Assembly (NCBI GenBank): GCA_003136185.1
Contig: PLDN01000026.1
Location: 34,592 to 71,272 of the forward strand
Direction of reading: 5' to 3'
Source: Acidimicrobiaceae bacterium
GTDB lineage: Bacteria; Actinomycetota; Acidimicrobiia; Acidimicrobiales; Bog-793
Length of the DNA: 36,681 bases
Shown here: one piece after another, positions 8,210-15,958 of the stretch
Numbering within the stretch: position 1 is the first letter of the stretch
How the letters are laid out: each line of letters starts with the position of its first letter
Position numbers and translations under genes: made by a program
Notes under the pieces: model-generated
Databases searched by the model: none
What the model was told of the DNA's origin: nothing
The model's input: the letters and a program-made list of their open reading frames with translations, nothing else

Positions 8210-8661
8210 GACTCGGCCGCCGCGAGGACAGCCTTCACGATGTTGTGGTAGCCGGTGCAACGGCAGAGATTGCCTTCGAGTCCCTCGCGTACCTCTGCCT
8301 CGGTCGGGCTCGCGTTCTCGGCGAGGAGAGAGGTGGCCGCCATGACCATCCCGGGCGTGCAGTAGCCGCATTGCAGCCCGTGGTGGGTCCGGAAGGCCTC
8401 TTGCATCGGGTGCATGTCGCCGTTCGACGCGAGGCCTTCGATCGTCGTGATCGAAGCCCCCTCGGCTTGCACTGCGAGCATCGTGCAGGACTTCACCGAT
8501 TCGCCGTCTACGTGAATCGTGCAGGCACCGCACGAGCTCGTGTCGCAACCGATGTTGGTCCCAGTAAGGCCGACGACTTCTCTCAGGTATTGGACGAGGA
8601 GGAGCCTCGGTTCGACGTCGTCTGAGCGCGCCGTGCCGTTTACCGTTAGCGACACCTTCAT
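8206..8661 (-). CDS. coxS: Molybdenum hydroxylase 2Fe-2S (small) subunit, CoxS-like
   Basis: A 151-residue iron-sulfur subunit. The plant-type ferredoxin cluster is held by C39, C44, C47 and C59 ([16 protein letters not shown]...SC) and the second 2Fe-2S cluster by C98, C101, C133 and C135 (CGYC...CRC), all present. Length and motifs match CoxS and other xanthine-oxidase-type small subunits; these carry electrons from the Mo subunit to FAD. The ATG at 8661 has a GGAGGG Shine-Dalgarno 5 nt upstream, preferred over the longer frame to 8775. First gene of the six-gene minus-strand run; divergent from the GNAT gene across 132 bp. Confidence 0.92.
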   Translation of the reverse strand: MKVSLTVNGTARSDDVEPRLLLVQYLREVVGLTGTNIGCDTSSCGACTIHVDGESVKSCTMLAVQAEGASITTIEGLASNGDMHPMQEAFRTHHGLQCGYCTPGMVMAATSLLAENASPTEAEVREGLEGNLCRCTGYHNIVKAVLAAAES

Positions 8662-8793
8662 GAATCCCTCCGTTGGGTGGGGGTCTGCGCTCGCAGGGTA
8701 TACCACCTGAGCGGCCCGACTCATGGGGCGACTTGCCGGAGGTCGCGCGGCAATGCCTGCCGGTCGTTCCGGCACCTCTCGTAGAGTCGCTAC

Positions 8794-9654
8794 GTGGCCG
8801 ACGCGACCGAGACCGCCATTACAGCAGCAGAGCGAGCCGGGGTCAGCGTGCTCGAAATCACCGAGCTCGAGCAGTTACAAGCGGCTTGCACGCTTTTCGG
8901 AGACTTGTGGCGAGAGCCAAGTGGCGCCCTACCGATCTCGGATCACGTACTGAGGGCACTTCAGCTATCGGGCAACTATGTCTTCGGTGCGTTCGACGCC
9001 GACGGCGAGCTGGCTGGCGCTTCCGTCGCCTGGGCGACGCCTCCGCCCGAGATAGATCTCCACTCGCACATAACCGGCGTCGACGCACGACGTCACCGGA
9101 GCGGGACCGGCCTCGCCCTCAAGCTCCACCAACGAGCCTGGGCGCTCGAACGCGGCATAACCGGCATTACCTGGACCTTCGATCCTCTGGTGCGCCGCAA
9201 CGCGGTGTTCAACCTGAGCAGGCTCGGGGCTGAGGTCGTCTCTTATGTCGAGAACGTGTATGGACAGATGGACGATGCCCTGAACGCCGGCGACGAGAGC
9301 GACCGGCTACTCCTGCGCTGGAACCTCGAAAGCGAGCGCGTCGTAGCGGCGGCTGACGGCACGGCCTTCGAGCTCGGCGGCGATCGCCCACTTGCTCTCG
9401 TTGCGGCGCCGGACGGCACGCCACTGGTCGAGCTCCACCCGGCTGACCTCTCCGAGTTCGCGGTCCAGGTGCCTGCAGACATAGAGAGCCTCCGGCGCGG
9501 CGACCCAGCTGCGGCGCGGCGCTGGAGAGCCGCCACTCGTGAGGTGCTCGGTGGCGCCCTCCATGCCGGCGGACGGGTACTCGGGCTCGACTGGGCAGGC
9601 GCCTTCGTCGTCGCGACAGGCCTGCGTATACCGACTACGGATGGAGGACGATGA
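8794..9654 (+). CDS. GNAT-superfamily N-acyltransferase (COG3375-like)
   Basis: A 286-residue GNAT-fold protein. The N-terminal half carries the acyl-CoA site: [22 protein letters not shown] (about 91-112) is the motif-A region, followed by [21 protein letters not shown] (about 125-145), which is characteristic of the COG3375-type acetyltransferases found beside N-acylamino acid racemases. The start is GTG 8794, with only a weak Shine-Dalgarno; a short hairpin (8758-8774) lies just upstream. The last codon overlaps the ATG of the racemase gene (ATGA), implying a joint operon. In Geobacillus a GNAT succinyltransferase, an N-succinylamino acid racemase and a desuccinylase act together on D-amino acids; a similar role here is inference. 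Confidence 0.8.
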   Translation: MADATETAITAAERAGVSVLEITELEQLQAACTLFGDLWREPSGALPISDHVLRALQLSGNYVFGAFDADGELAGASVAWATPPPEIDLHSHITGVDARRHRSGTGLALKLHQRAWALERGITGITWTFDPLVRRNAVFNLSRLGAEVVSYVENVYGQMDDALNAGDESDRLLLRWNLESERVVAAADGTAFELGGDRPLALVAAPDGTPLVELHPADLSEFAVQVPADIESLRRGDPAAARRWRAATREVLGGALHAGGRVLGLDWAGAFVVATGLRIPTTDGGR

Positions 9655-10766
9655 GGATCGACTCAGTCGAGCTACGGATGGTCGAGCTGCCGCTCGTGCG
9701 GCCGTTCCGCACTTCCTTCGGGACCGAGCACACGCGCCAGGCATTACTCGTGCACGTGGAGAGCCCCGACTCGGAGGGCTGGGGGGAGTGCGTCGCCGGT
9801 GCTGAGCCGCTCTACTCCTCGGAGTTCAACGCGGCATCGTGGATCGCCATCGAGCAATTCTTCGCCCCCAGGCTGCTGGCCGCAGCCGAAGTCGCGGCGA
9901 TAGGCGTCGCCGGCCTGCTCGGCGAGTTCAAGGGCCACCGGATGGCGAAAGCGGCCGTCGAGATGGCCGTCCTCGATGCCGAGCTACGGGCGAGCGGTCA
10001 ATCGCTGCAGGCCTACCTCGGTGGGGGCGGCACAAGAGTCGCGCCCGGCGTCTCGGTCGGCATCACGGGCACGGTCGCCGAGCTCCTCGACGTCGTCGCC
10101 GGGTACCGCTCCGATGGCTATTGCAGGGTCAAGCTGAAGATCGAGCCAGGCTTCGACCTCGATCCGGTGGCTGCGGTCCGGGCGCTCCTCGGTGAGGGCT
10201 TCCCTCTGCAGGTGGACGCCAACACGGCCTATTCGCGGGACGACGGAGCGCACCTCGCCAAGCTCGACGACTTCGACTTGCTCTTGATCGAGCAGCCTCT
10301 CGACGAGGAGGACATAGTCGGCCACGCCGAGCTTGCCCGTCAGATGTCGACTCGCATCTGCCTCGACGAGTCGATCCTCTCGGCTCAAACGGCGGCCGAC
10401 GCGATCGCGCTCGGCGCGTGTCGAGTGGTCAACATCAAGGCCGGGCGGGTCGGGGGTTACCTCGAGGCGAAGCGGGTCCACGACGTGTGCCTCGCGGCCG
10501 GTGTACCCGTGTGGTGTGGAGGCATGCTCGAAACGGGAATCGGCCGCGCAGCCAACCTCGCGCTCGCGACGCTGCCGGGTTTCTCGTTGCCTGGCGACAT
10601 ATCAGCCACCAACCGGTACTTCCACGAGGACATCACGGCGCCCTTCGTCCTCGAGGACGGGACGATCGCAGTCCCGTCGGCTCCGGGTCTCGGAGTAGAC
10701 GTCGACCGCACCTCGCTCGACCGGCTCACGGTTCGCACTTTCAGGCAAGCACGCTCGCGACCGTAG
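9651..10766 (+). CDS. N-acylamino acid racemase / o-succinylbenzoate synthase family enzyme
   Basis: A 371-residue enolase-superfamily enzyme. An N-terminal capping domain (about 1-125) is followed by the barrel with the full catalytic set: K161-x-K163, metal ligands D189, E214, D239, and K263. These numbers equal those I recall for the Amycolatopsis N-acylamino acid racemase. GGMLETGIGRAAN (288-300) closes the active site. Members of this family racemise N-acyl amino acids, make o-succinylbenzoate for menaquinone (MenC), or do both. No other men gene is in the window and the translationally coupled neighbour is a GNAT acyltransferase, which favours the racemase role. ATG 9651 overlaps the GNAT stop. 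Confidence 0.88.
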   Translation: MRIDSVELRMVELPLVRPFRTSFGTEHTRQALLVHVESPDSEGWGECVAGAEPLYSSEFNAASWIAIEQFFAPRLLAAAEVAAIGVAGLLGEFKGHRMAKAAVEMAVLDAELRASGQSLQAYLGGGGTRVAPGVSVGITGTVAELLDVVAGYRSDGYCRVKLKIEPGFDLDPVAAVRALLGEGFPLQVDANTAYSRDDGAHLAKLDDFDLLLIEQPLDEEDIVGHAELARQMSTRICLDESILSAQTAADAIALGACRVVNIKAGRVGGYLEAKRVHDVCLAAGVPVWCGGMLETGIGRAANLALATLPGFSLPGDISATNRYFHEDITAPFVLEDGTIAVPSAPGLGVDVDRTSLDRLTVRTFRQARSRP

Positions 10767-10789
10767 CGGTGAAATTACACAAGCTGACT

Positions 10790-10807
10790 CCTGAGCACGG
10801 CCTCAGG
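10790..10807 (+). terminator. Possible terminator or leader hairpin before the cysteine dioxygenase gene
   Basis: CCTGAG (10790-10795) and CTCAGG (10802-10807) form a 6-bp stem with a 6-nt loop, 24 nt after the racemase stop and 13 nt before the next start. No T-run follows, so intrinsic termination is doubtful; it may be a leader structure of the next gene. Confidence 0.25.
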
Positions 10808-10820
10808 CCGGGTAACCTTG

Positions 10821-11384
10821 ATGGCCATGACCAGCACACTTCCTCACTCAACGACGAGCGAGGCCCCTCCAGAGCGCGCGGCGGCGATCCGGCGACGTCT
10901 CGAATCGCTCGAGTTGCCTGATCGTCGGCTCTCGGCGGATGAGGCCGAGACCGCGGCCCTTGCGGTTGCCGAGCACCGGGAGCTCTGGTCTGACCTCGTG
11001 GTCGACAGCCCGGACACGCGGTGGTGGATCGTGCTCTACCGGACGGCGAGCTACGAGGTCAGGTTGCTGTCATGGGAGTTCGACCAGTCATCTGGCTGGC
11101 ACGACCACGGCGGGTCGTGCGGCGGATTCGTCATCACCGAGGGAGTCCTCTGCGAGCACTACAGGGGCGAGGATGCCGTCTCGAGCCTCGAGCGCCGGTT
11201 CCACCCTGGCGAGCACGGCAACTTCGGACCATCGCACGTGCACGACGTCGGTCACGGCGAAGGCCGCCCAGCTGTCAGCATCCACGCCTACTCGCCACCT
11301 TTGACGTCGCTCTCGATGTACGACGTCACGCCTTACGGCTTCGTCGTCCGCGAGGTCGTTCCCGACGACCGAAGAGGCCTCTGA
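10821..11384 (+). CDS. Cysteine dioxygenase family protein (cupin)
   Basis: A 187-residue cupin-fold iron enzyme of the cysteine dioxygenase type I family, which oxidises L-cysteine to cysteine sulfinate with O2. The iron ligands are visible as H94-D-H96 in GWHDHGGSCGGF and H141 in HVHDVGHG; the family block AVSIHAYSPPL (151-161) follows, including the conserved active-site tyrosine. Length matches bacterial members. A TTG lies immediately before; I chose ATG 10821, with ATG 10827 as an alternative. No clear Shine-Dalgarno. Same strand as the racemase, 54 bp away, with a hairpin between them. Related thiol dioxygenases with other substrates share this fold. Confidence 0.88.
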   Translation: MAMTSTLPHSTTSEAPPERAAAIRRRLESLELPDRRLSADEAETAALAVAEHRELWSDLVVDSPDTRWWIVLYRTASYEVRLLSWEFDQSSGWHDHGGSCGGFVITEGVLCEHYRGEDAVSSLERRFHPGEHGNFGPSHVHDVGHGEGRPAVSIHAYSPPLTSLSMYDVTPYGFVVREVVPDDRRGL

Positions 11385-11434
11385 GGTTCTTCGCGAACAA
11401 GCTTGCCTGAGAGCTCCTCGCTATCGTCGGTCCG

Positions 11435-12853
11435 ATGGAAGAGCTGATGTGGCTCGACGCGACCGCTCAAGCCGAGCTGGTCCGATCGAAGGAAGTAAGC
11501 GCCCGTGAACTGGCCGAGGCGGCGATAGCGCGGATCGAAGCTGTGGACGGTGAGATCAATGCTGTGATTCACAGGCGATTCGACGAAGCGCTGGCGGAGG
11601 CCGGGAGTGGGAAGGGGGACGGGGTGTTCGCTGGGGTCCCGTTTCTCGTGAAAGACCTCTTCGCGGATACCGAGGGCGACCCCTCGCACTACGGGAACCA
11701 GGCAATGCGGGACGCCGGCCATCGGGCCACGAGTGACTCCTGGCTCTGTGCCCGCTACCGGAGCGCCGGCTTCACGTTCCTCGGCCGAACCAATACGCCC
11801 GAGCTCGGTCTCGTTCCCGTAACCGAGCCTCACGCCTACGGCCCGTCGCGCAATCCATGGGACAAGAGCCGCTCTCCTGGCGGCTCGAGCGGCGGGAGCG
11901 CGGCGGCTGTCGCTGCGGGGATGGTTGCCGCCGCTCATGGGAGTGACGGTGGTGGTTCGATACGGATTCCAGCCAGCATGTGCGGCCTCGTCGGGCTGAA
12001 GCCGTCCCGCGGACGGATCACCGCTGGACCTGACCGCGACGAGAGCGGGCTCTCGGTCCAGCACGTGCTCACCCGCTCGGTCCGCGACTGTGCCGCCATC
12101 CTCGACGTGACAGCCGGGCCGGGGTATGGCGACATGATCATCGCTCCGGCCCCCGAGCGGCCCTATTTAGAAGAGCTCTCGGAACGCCCGAGACCGTTGC
12201 GCATCGGGCTGCTCGCCCACACCCCGAACGGGACGCTTCACCCCCACTGTGAACAGGCAGTGCGTTCGGCTGCCGTGCTGTTGGAAGGGCTCGGTCACTT
12301 CGTCGTCGAGGAACACCCCGACGTGCTCGACGACCCGGACAACGGACGACGGTTCATCGCGAGATGGGCGGTCAATACCCGCCTGAGCGTGCTCGGACTC
12401 GGTGCCATGCTCGGTCGCGAGCTCGGGCCATCCGATGTCGAGCCGCTCACTTGGGCGATGGCGACGGCGGCGACGAAGATCGGGGCAGTCGACTACGCGC
12501 AGGCGGTGGCGGCAAGCGCACGTTTCACGCGGAGGCTCGCTTCTTTCTGGGAAGACCACGATCTCCTAATCACCCCGACGCTCGGCGAACCGCCGCCGCT
12601 CGTGGGAGAGCTCGAACCTCCCGAAGGCGACCCGTTCGCCACACAGGCCCACACTGGCGCGCTCGTCCCGTTCACGACACACTTCAACGTGAGCGGGCAG
12701 CCGGCCATCTCGCTGCCGCTTCAAGTCAGCCCCGACGGGTTGCCGATCGGCGTCCAGCTCGTTGCGGCCTACGGGCGAGAAGATCTGCTCATCCGGATCG
12801 CCGCCCAGCTGGAAGAAGCGGCTCCTTGGCTGGACCGTCGCCCTTCGATCTGA
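11435..12853 (+). CDS. Amidase-signature family hydrolase
   Basis: A 472-residue amidase-signature enzyme that hydrolyses C-N bonds in amides. The Ser-cisSer-Lys triad is complete: K73 ([10 protein letters not shown]), S151 ([12 protein letters not shown]) and the nucleophile S175 ([13 protein letters not shown]). The C-terminal [10 protein letters not shown] and PIGVQLVA segments are typical. The substrate is not evident; members include 6-aminohexanoate-cyclic-dimer hydrolase, acylamidases and AtzF-like enzymes. GatA is less likely, as no gatB or gatC is adjacent. It lies 50 bp after the cysteine dioxygenase gene. As the only C-N hydrolase near the acyltransferase/racemase pair it could remove N-acyl groups, but this is speculation. 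Confidence 0.9.
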   Translation: MEELMWLDATAQAELVRSKEVSARELAEAAIARIEAVDGEINAVIHRRFDEALAEAGSGKGDGVFAGVPFLVKDLFADTEGDPSHYGNQAMRDAGHRATSDSWLCARYRSAGFTFLGRTNTPELGLVPVTEPHAYGPSRNPWDKSRSPGGSSGGSAAAVAAGMVAAAHGSDGGGSIRIPASMCGLVGLKPSRGRITAGPDRDESGLSVQHVLTRSVRDCAAILDVTAGPGYGDMIIAPAPERPYLEELSERPRPLRIGLLAHTPNGTLHPHCEQAVRSAAVLLEGLGHFVVEEHPDVLDDPDNGRRFIARWAVNTRLSVLGLGAMLGRELGPSDVEPLTWAMATAATKIGAVDYAQAVAASARFTRRLASFWEDHDLLITPTLGEPPPLVGELEPPEGDPFATQAHTGALVPFTTHFNVSGQPAISLPLQVSPDGLPIGVQLVAAYGREDLLIRIAAQLEEAAPWLDRRPSI

Positions 12854-12855
12854 GC

Positions 12856-13109
12856 TCAGTCGCCCGAGCTGTCCTCCCGGCCTTGGTCTGGCGCAAACCG
12901 ATTCAGAGAGTCGGATGGGATTCCAAGGTCGTCCACCAGCTCGTCACAGTGCCTCCCGTCAGAGTTCTTCTCGGGCGGTCGCCTCCCTGGCTCCGCCGAG
13001 AAAGGAAGGCCGACAGCTCCTCGACGCCGACGAGCTCCAACTCGGCCAAGAGCTCGGCCAAGAGCTCGGGGTCGAAGTCGTCGAGCACGGGCCACAAGTG
13101 CACGAACAT
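12856..13109 (-). pseudogene. Small hypothetical gene with an apparent -1 frameshift
   Basis: From ATG 13109 one minus-strand frame reads MFVHLWPVLDDFDPELLAEL and on, with very high G/C at third positions for about 45 codons, then becomes unlike coding sequence. Near 12990 (a CGCCCGAG tract) coding character moves to the neighbouring frame, which reads EKNSDGRHCDELVDDLG and ends with TGA at 12856-12858, 3 bp after the amidase stop. Adding one C to the CCC run joins both into an 84-residue acidic protein. I recognise no family and see no good Shine-Dalgarno. It may be a decayed gene, a sequencing indel in the C-run, or chance. Confidence 0.35.
13041..13069. repeat. Short 12-bp tandem repeat
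   Basis: The 12-bp unit CTCGGCCAAGAG occurs about 2.4 times. On the minus strand it encodes the LLAELLAEL stretch of the candidate frameshifted gene. Confidence 0.75.
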
Positions 13110-13180
13110 GGGCTCGGGTTCGGCACCCGCAACTCACACGGGCAGCACTGTGACGGGATCCGCCTTTGTGAGTTGAATCC

Positions 13181-13200
13181 CAGGCCAGGCCAGGCCAGGC
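13181..13200. repeat. Four tandem copies of CAGGC
   Basis: A perfect 5-bp repeat, four copies, in the non-coding part upstream of the first secreted repeat protein gene. No function is evident. Confidence 0.8.
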
Positions 13201-13264
13201 CGACGAGAGCCGCGTCCGATCTCGGACCCCGGTCTCGATGCGGCATTGTCCCGCGACCATACAG

Positions 13265-13332
13265 ATGCCAGACAAATAAAAGAGTGGCATCGCAAGCCGG
13301 TCACGCGTAGCCTCACCGGTGGTACTCGCCAC
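13265..13332 (+). promoter_or_regulatory. Hairpin-rich 5' leader of the first secreted repeat protein gene
   Basis: Three inverted repeats follow one another before the Shine-Dalgarno: ATGCCA/TGGCAT (13265-13270 and 13285-13290, A-rich 14-nt loop), CCGGT/ACCGG (13297-13301 and 13315-13319) and GTGG/CCAC (13319-13322 and 13329-13332). The last ends 1 nt before the GAAAGGA Shine-Dalgarno and shares base 13319 with the second, so the two may exclude each other. It could be an attenuating leader; I cannot match it to a known riboswitch class. Confidence 0.3.
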
Positions 13333-13347
13333 TGAAAGGACGACGCC

Positions 13348-15915
13348 ATGACCCGCCCTTTGCGAGCTCATCTGACATCTCGTGATTGCCGGAGCAGGAC
13401 AAGCCTCAGGCGCGCTGGGATCAGCGTGCTCGCGGTCGTGCCCCTCGTGCTCGCCTCTGGCGTTCTCGGTCAGGCAACAGCTGCCACCGCAAGCACCAAC
13501 GCCAACCACGCCTCCGTGCGGCCGAGCGTCGCAGCGGCACCTTCGAATCGCGCCCCGCTGACGCCTGCGCTGCCTCCGGGCATGCGCTACGCCCCGCCGG
13601 GATCGCGCTCCGCCGGTCGTGGAGCCTTCTCTCTAACTGCTAACGAGGCACCGGGGGCGGGCCGCAACTCGGTTCCGGCACCAGATCGGCCGTCGGCGCC
13701 AAGACCGAGCGCAGCAGCGCTGAAGAGACTCTCGTCGACGTCAAAGTCGCTGAAGAGCGCCAAAGTCCCGTATTCCGATACGACTATCACGTCGGTGAGC
13801 TGTCACTCCTCCACCTTCTGTATGGCCGTCGGATGGACCTACGACTACGGCATCGACACCGCCTATGCGGCAAAGTGGAACGGCCACTCGTGGTCGAGCA
13901 CCTCTGCCGCCCAATACACCGAGGACGGCTATACCGACGACCAGGATCTCTACGGGGTCTCTTGCGCGTCGGCTACGAGCTGTGTCGCGGTCGGGTACGC
14001 CTACGAGGTCGCCTACGACGGCGAGGCGCTGGCAGAGACCTGGAACGGCAGCAAGTGGACGGTTCACATCGCCGACGTCGGGCTCTACTACCCGACCCTC
14101 GATAGCGTCTCGTGCTTCTCGCCCACCGACTGCGAGGCCGTCGGCTACGCCGACAGCGATGGGACTGCGGCCCTGACCTGGGACGGTGCTACCTGGTCGA
14201 TCGACACGGCGCCGACGTTCTCAAGCAGCGATCACTACCTCTACGGGGTCTCTTGTGCCTCGAGCACCGACTGCATCGCGGTGGGCGCCGTCGAGAACGA
14301 GGCCCTCATCCTCTCGTACAACGGCGGAGCATGGACGCAGGTGGATGCGGACGATCCCGGCAGCGGCAACTACTTGTACGGCGTCTCTTGTCCCACAACG
14401 TCCACCTGCATCGCCGTCGGTTACCAGGAGACCTTCGCTCAGGAGATCGGTCTGATCGAGAAGATCAGCGTGTCGGGAGGCGTCGCAGAGGTCGCGTCGA
14501 CGACGAGCGGGCGTAACCCGTATATCTCGTACACGTATCTGAAGGCGGTCTCGTGCACGTCGAACACTTTCTGCGTAGCCGTGGGATACGGATCGAGCAC
14601 CGGCGACGACGCCTACGACACCTTTGCAGAGTCGTACAACGGGTCCTCTTGGAAGCAGATCAAGAGCGCCACAGTCGGCCGCGATGACTTCGACGAGCTG
14701 CTGGGCATCTCGTGCACCTCGTCGACGAGTTGCGTCAGCGGCGGCTACGAGTACGGCCCTAGTACCGCTTTCGTCTACTTCCCGCTTGTAGAGGCCATGT
14801 CCAAGGGAGCGCTCTCAGCCACCTCGATATCGGACGCCAGGAGACCCGGTGGCTATATATCAGGCATCTCGTGCCCATCGTCGAAGATGTGCATTGCAGT
14901 CGGCTCCTTCTACACCGACGAGACCGAGACGCCGCTCGTCGAGATGTGGAACGGCAAGAGCTGGACTCTCGTCGTAGCACCCAGTACCGGCGCGATGTAC
15001 GACGAGCTGGAAGCCGTGACGTGCACGTCTACGAGCTTCTGCATGATCGTCGGAGGCTACGGAGGAGACGACGCAGGCGGAGGACCGCTGGTCATGACGT
15101 TCAACGGCTCGTCATTCAGCAGCCACAACGTCCCGGTGACCGAGGCCGATTCGGAGGACGCCTATCTTTACGCCGTCTCCTGCGCGAGCCCGACCGCGTG
15201 CCTGGCGGCCGGACAAGAGGACGACCCACCCTTCTCGGTCTGGTGGAACGGCAGGAGCGTCTCGGTCTCCACGATGCCGCAGCCACAGGACGAGTGGGCC
15301 GAGCCTTACGGAGTCGCGTGCGTCTCCAAGTCGAAGTGCTTCGCCACCGCCGAATACGAGACCGCTACCCCAACCGAGGAGTACGACTACCAGAGCTACA
15401 TCGCGGTTTGGAACGGTCACAGCTGGTCGTTCGTCACTCAGAAGGTCAGGGTCGCTGGCGCCTCGGAGGTGGAGCTCGGGACGATCACGTGCCCCTCCTC
15501 GAAGCGGTGCGTGTCGGTAGGGTGGGGCTACAACAGCTCGACCGGCTGGGAAGCGATCTCCGACATCTACAACGGCTCGAAGTGGACTGGCGAGCTGGTG
15601 GGCGAGCCGTCGCATTCGGACTACTCCGGGTTGAGCGGGGTCGCGTGCACGTCCTCCAAGGCGTGCATTGCCGTAGGAGTATCTTATAGCGAGTCCAACG
15701 GGCGCTACTACCCATCGATGGCCAAGGTATCCGGCACGACCTGGTCCGACAAGAGCTTCCTCAGTGACAAGGTGAGCGGCGATCTCTACGCCGTGGCGTG
15801 CGCGACGTCGTCGCTGTGTTTCGCCGCCGGGGAGAGCTATCCGAACCTCTACAACGACGAGGCATGGATCATGCAAGACAAGAGCGGCAAGTGGTCGACC
15901 GCGAGCCACGGTTGA
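13348..15915 (+). CDS. Secreted protein with 14 SC-x5-C-x-AVG repeats (paralogue A)
   Basis: An 855-residue exported protein. A Sec-type signal peptide is visible (basic start, hydrophobic core about 24-40, small residues about 44-48), then a Pro/Ala/Ser-rich linker to about 140. From about 147 to the end there are 14 repeats of about 50 residues. Each begins with a pattern such as LYGVSC-x5-C-x-AVGY and usually contains WNG-x-x-W about 25 residues later. The paired cysteines (e.g. C152/C158, C206/C212) probably form one disulfide per repeat. Length and W/G pattern suggest beta-propeller blades, perhaps two seven-bladed propellers (inference). No catalytic motif seen. ATG 13348 has Shine-Dalgarno GAAAGGA. 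Function unknown; an extracellular binding or surface role is plausible. Confidence 0.87.
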   Translation: MTRPLRAHLTSRDCRSRTSLRRAGISVLAVVPLVLASGVLGQATAATASTNANHASVRPSVAAAPSNRAPLTPALPPGMRYAPPGSRSAGRGAFSLTANEAPGAGRNSVPAPDRPSAPRPSAAALKRLSSTSKSLKSAKVPYSDTTITSVSCHSSTFCMAVGWTYDYGIDTAYAAKWNGHSWSSTSAAQYTEDGYTDDQDLYGVSCASATSCVAVGYAYEVAYDGEALAETWNGSKWTVHIADVGLYYPTLDSVSCFSPTDCEAVGYADSDGTAALTWDGATWSIDTAPTFSSSDHYLYGVSCASSTDCIAVGAVENEALILSYNGGAWTQVDADDPGSGNYLYGVSCPTTSTCIAVGYQETFAQEIGLIEKISVSGGVAEVASTTSGRNPYISYTYLKAVSCTSNTFCVAVGYGSSTGDDAYDTFAESYNGSSWKQIKSATVGRDDFDELLGISCTSSTSCVSGGYEYGPSTAFVYFPLVEAMSKGALSATSISDARRPGGYISGISCPSSKMCIAVGSFYTDETETPLVEMWNGKSWTLVVAPSTGAMYDELEAVTCTSTSFCMIVGGYGGDDAGGGPLVMTFNGSSFSSHNVPVTEADSEDAYLYAVSCASPTACLAAGQEDDPPFSVWWNGRSVSVSTMPQPQDEWAEPYGVACVSKSKCFATAEYETATPTEEYDYQSYIAVWNGHSWSFVTQKVRVAGASEVELGTITCPSSKRCVSVGWGYNSSTGWEAISDIYNGSKWTGELVGEPSHSDYSGLSGVACTSSKACIAVGVSYSESNGRYYPSMAKVSGTTWSDKSFLSDKVSGDLYAVACATSSLCFAAGESYPNLYNDEAWIMQDKSGKWSTASHG

Positions 15916-15958
15916 CACGGAGCGCGAGATGATGAATTCCCTTCGAAAGGACGGCACG

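Larger units (their letters stand above)
12854..13347. other. 494-bp stretch without an intact gene
   Basis: The first half (12856-13109) holds a probable frameshifted small gene on the minus strand, given separately. Two short tandem repeats are present: a 12-bp unit at 13041-13069 and four copies of CAGGC at 13181-13200. The last 85 bp (13265-13347) are a hairpin-rich leader of the secreted repeat protein gene. I see no RNA gene in it. Confidence 0.5.

Noticed and set aside
8210-8548. Extension of the FAD-subunit frame upstream of ATG 8209
   Set aside because: It is a frame shadow of the 2Fe-2S subunit gene; the ATGA overlap and the family start [10 protein letters not shown] fix the start at 8209.
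8758-8774. Hairpin TGCCGG/CCGGCA upstream of the GNAT gene
   Set aside because: A 6-bp GC stem is common by chance in this composition, and position and lack of a T-run give no clear function.
13244-13290. Possible TTGTCC/-10 promoter or c-di-GMP-type riboswitch before the first repeat protein
   Set aside because: The -10 region is poor and the conserved core of the c-di-GMP aptamer cannot be aligned convincingly; only the hairpins are reported.
15112-15957. 281-residue minus-strand frame opposite the first repeat protein
   Set aside because: It mirrors the repeat codons of the sense gene and shows no independent domain.
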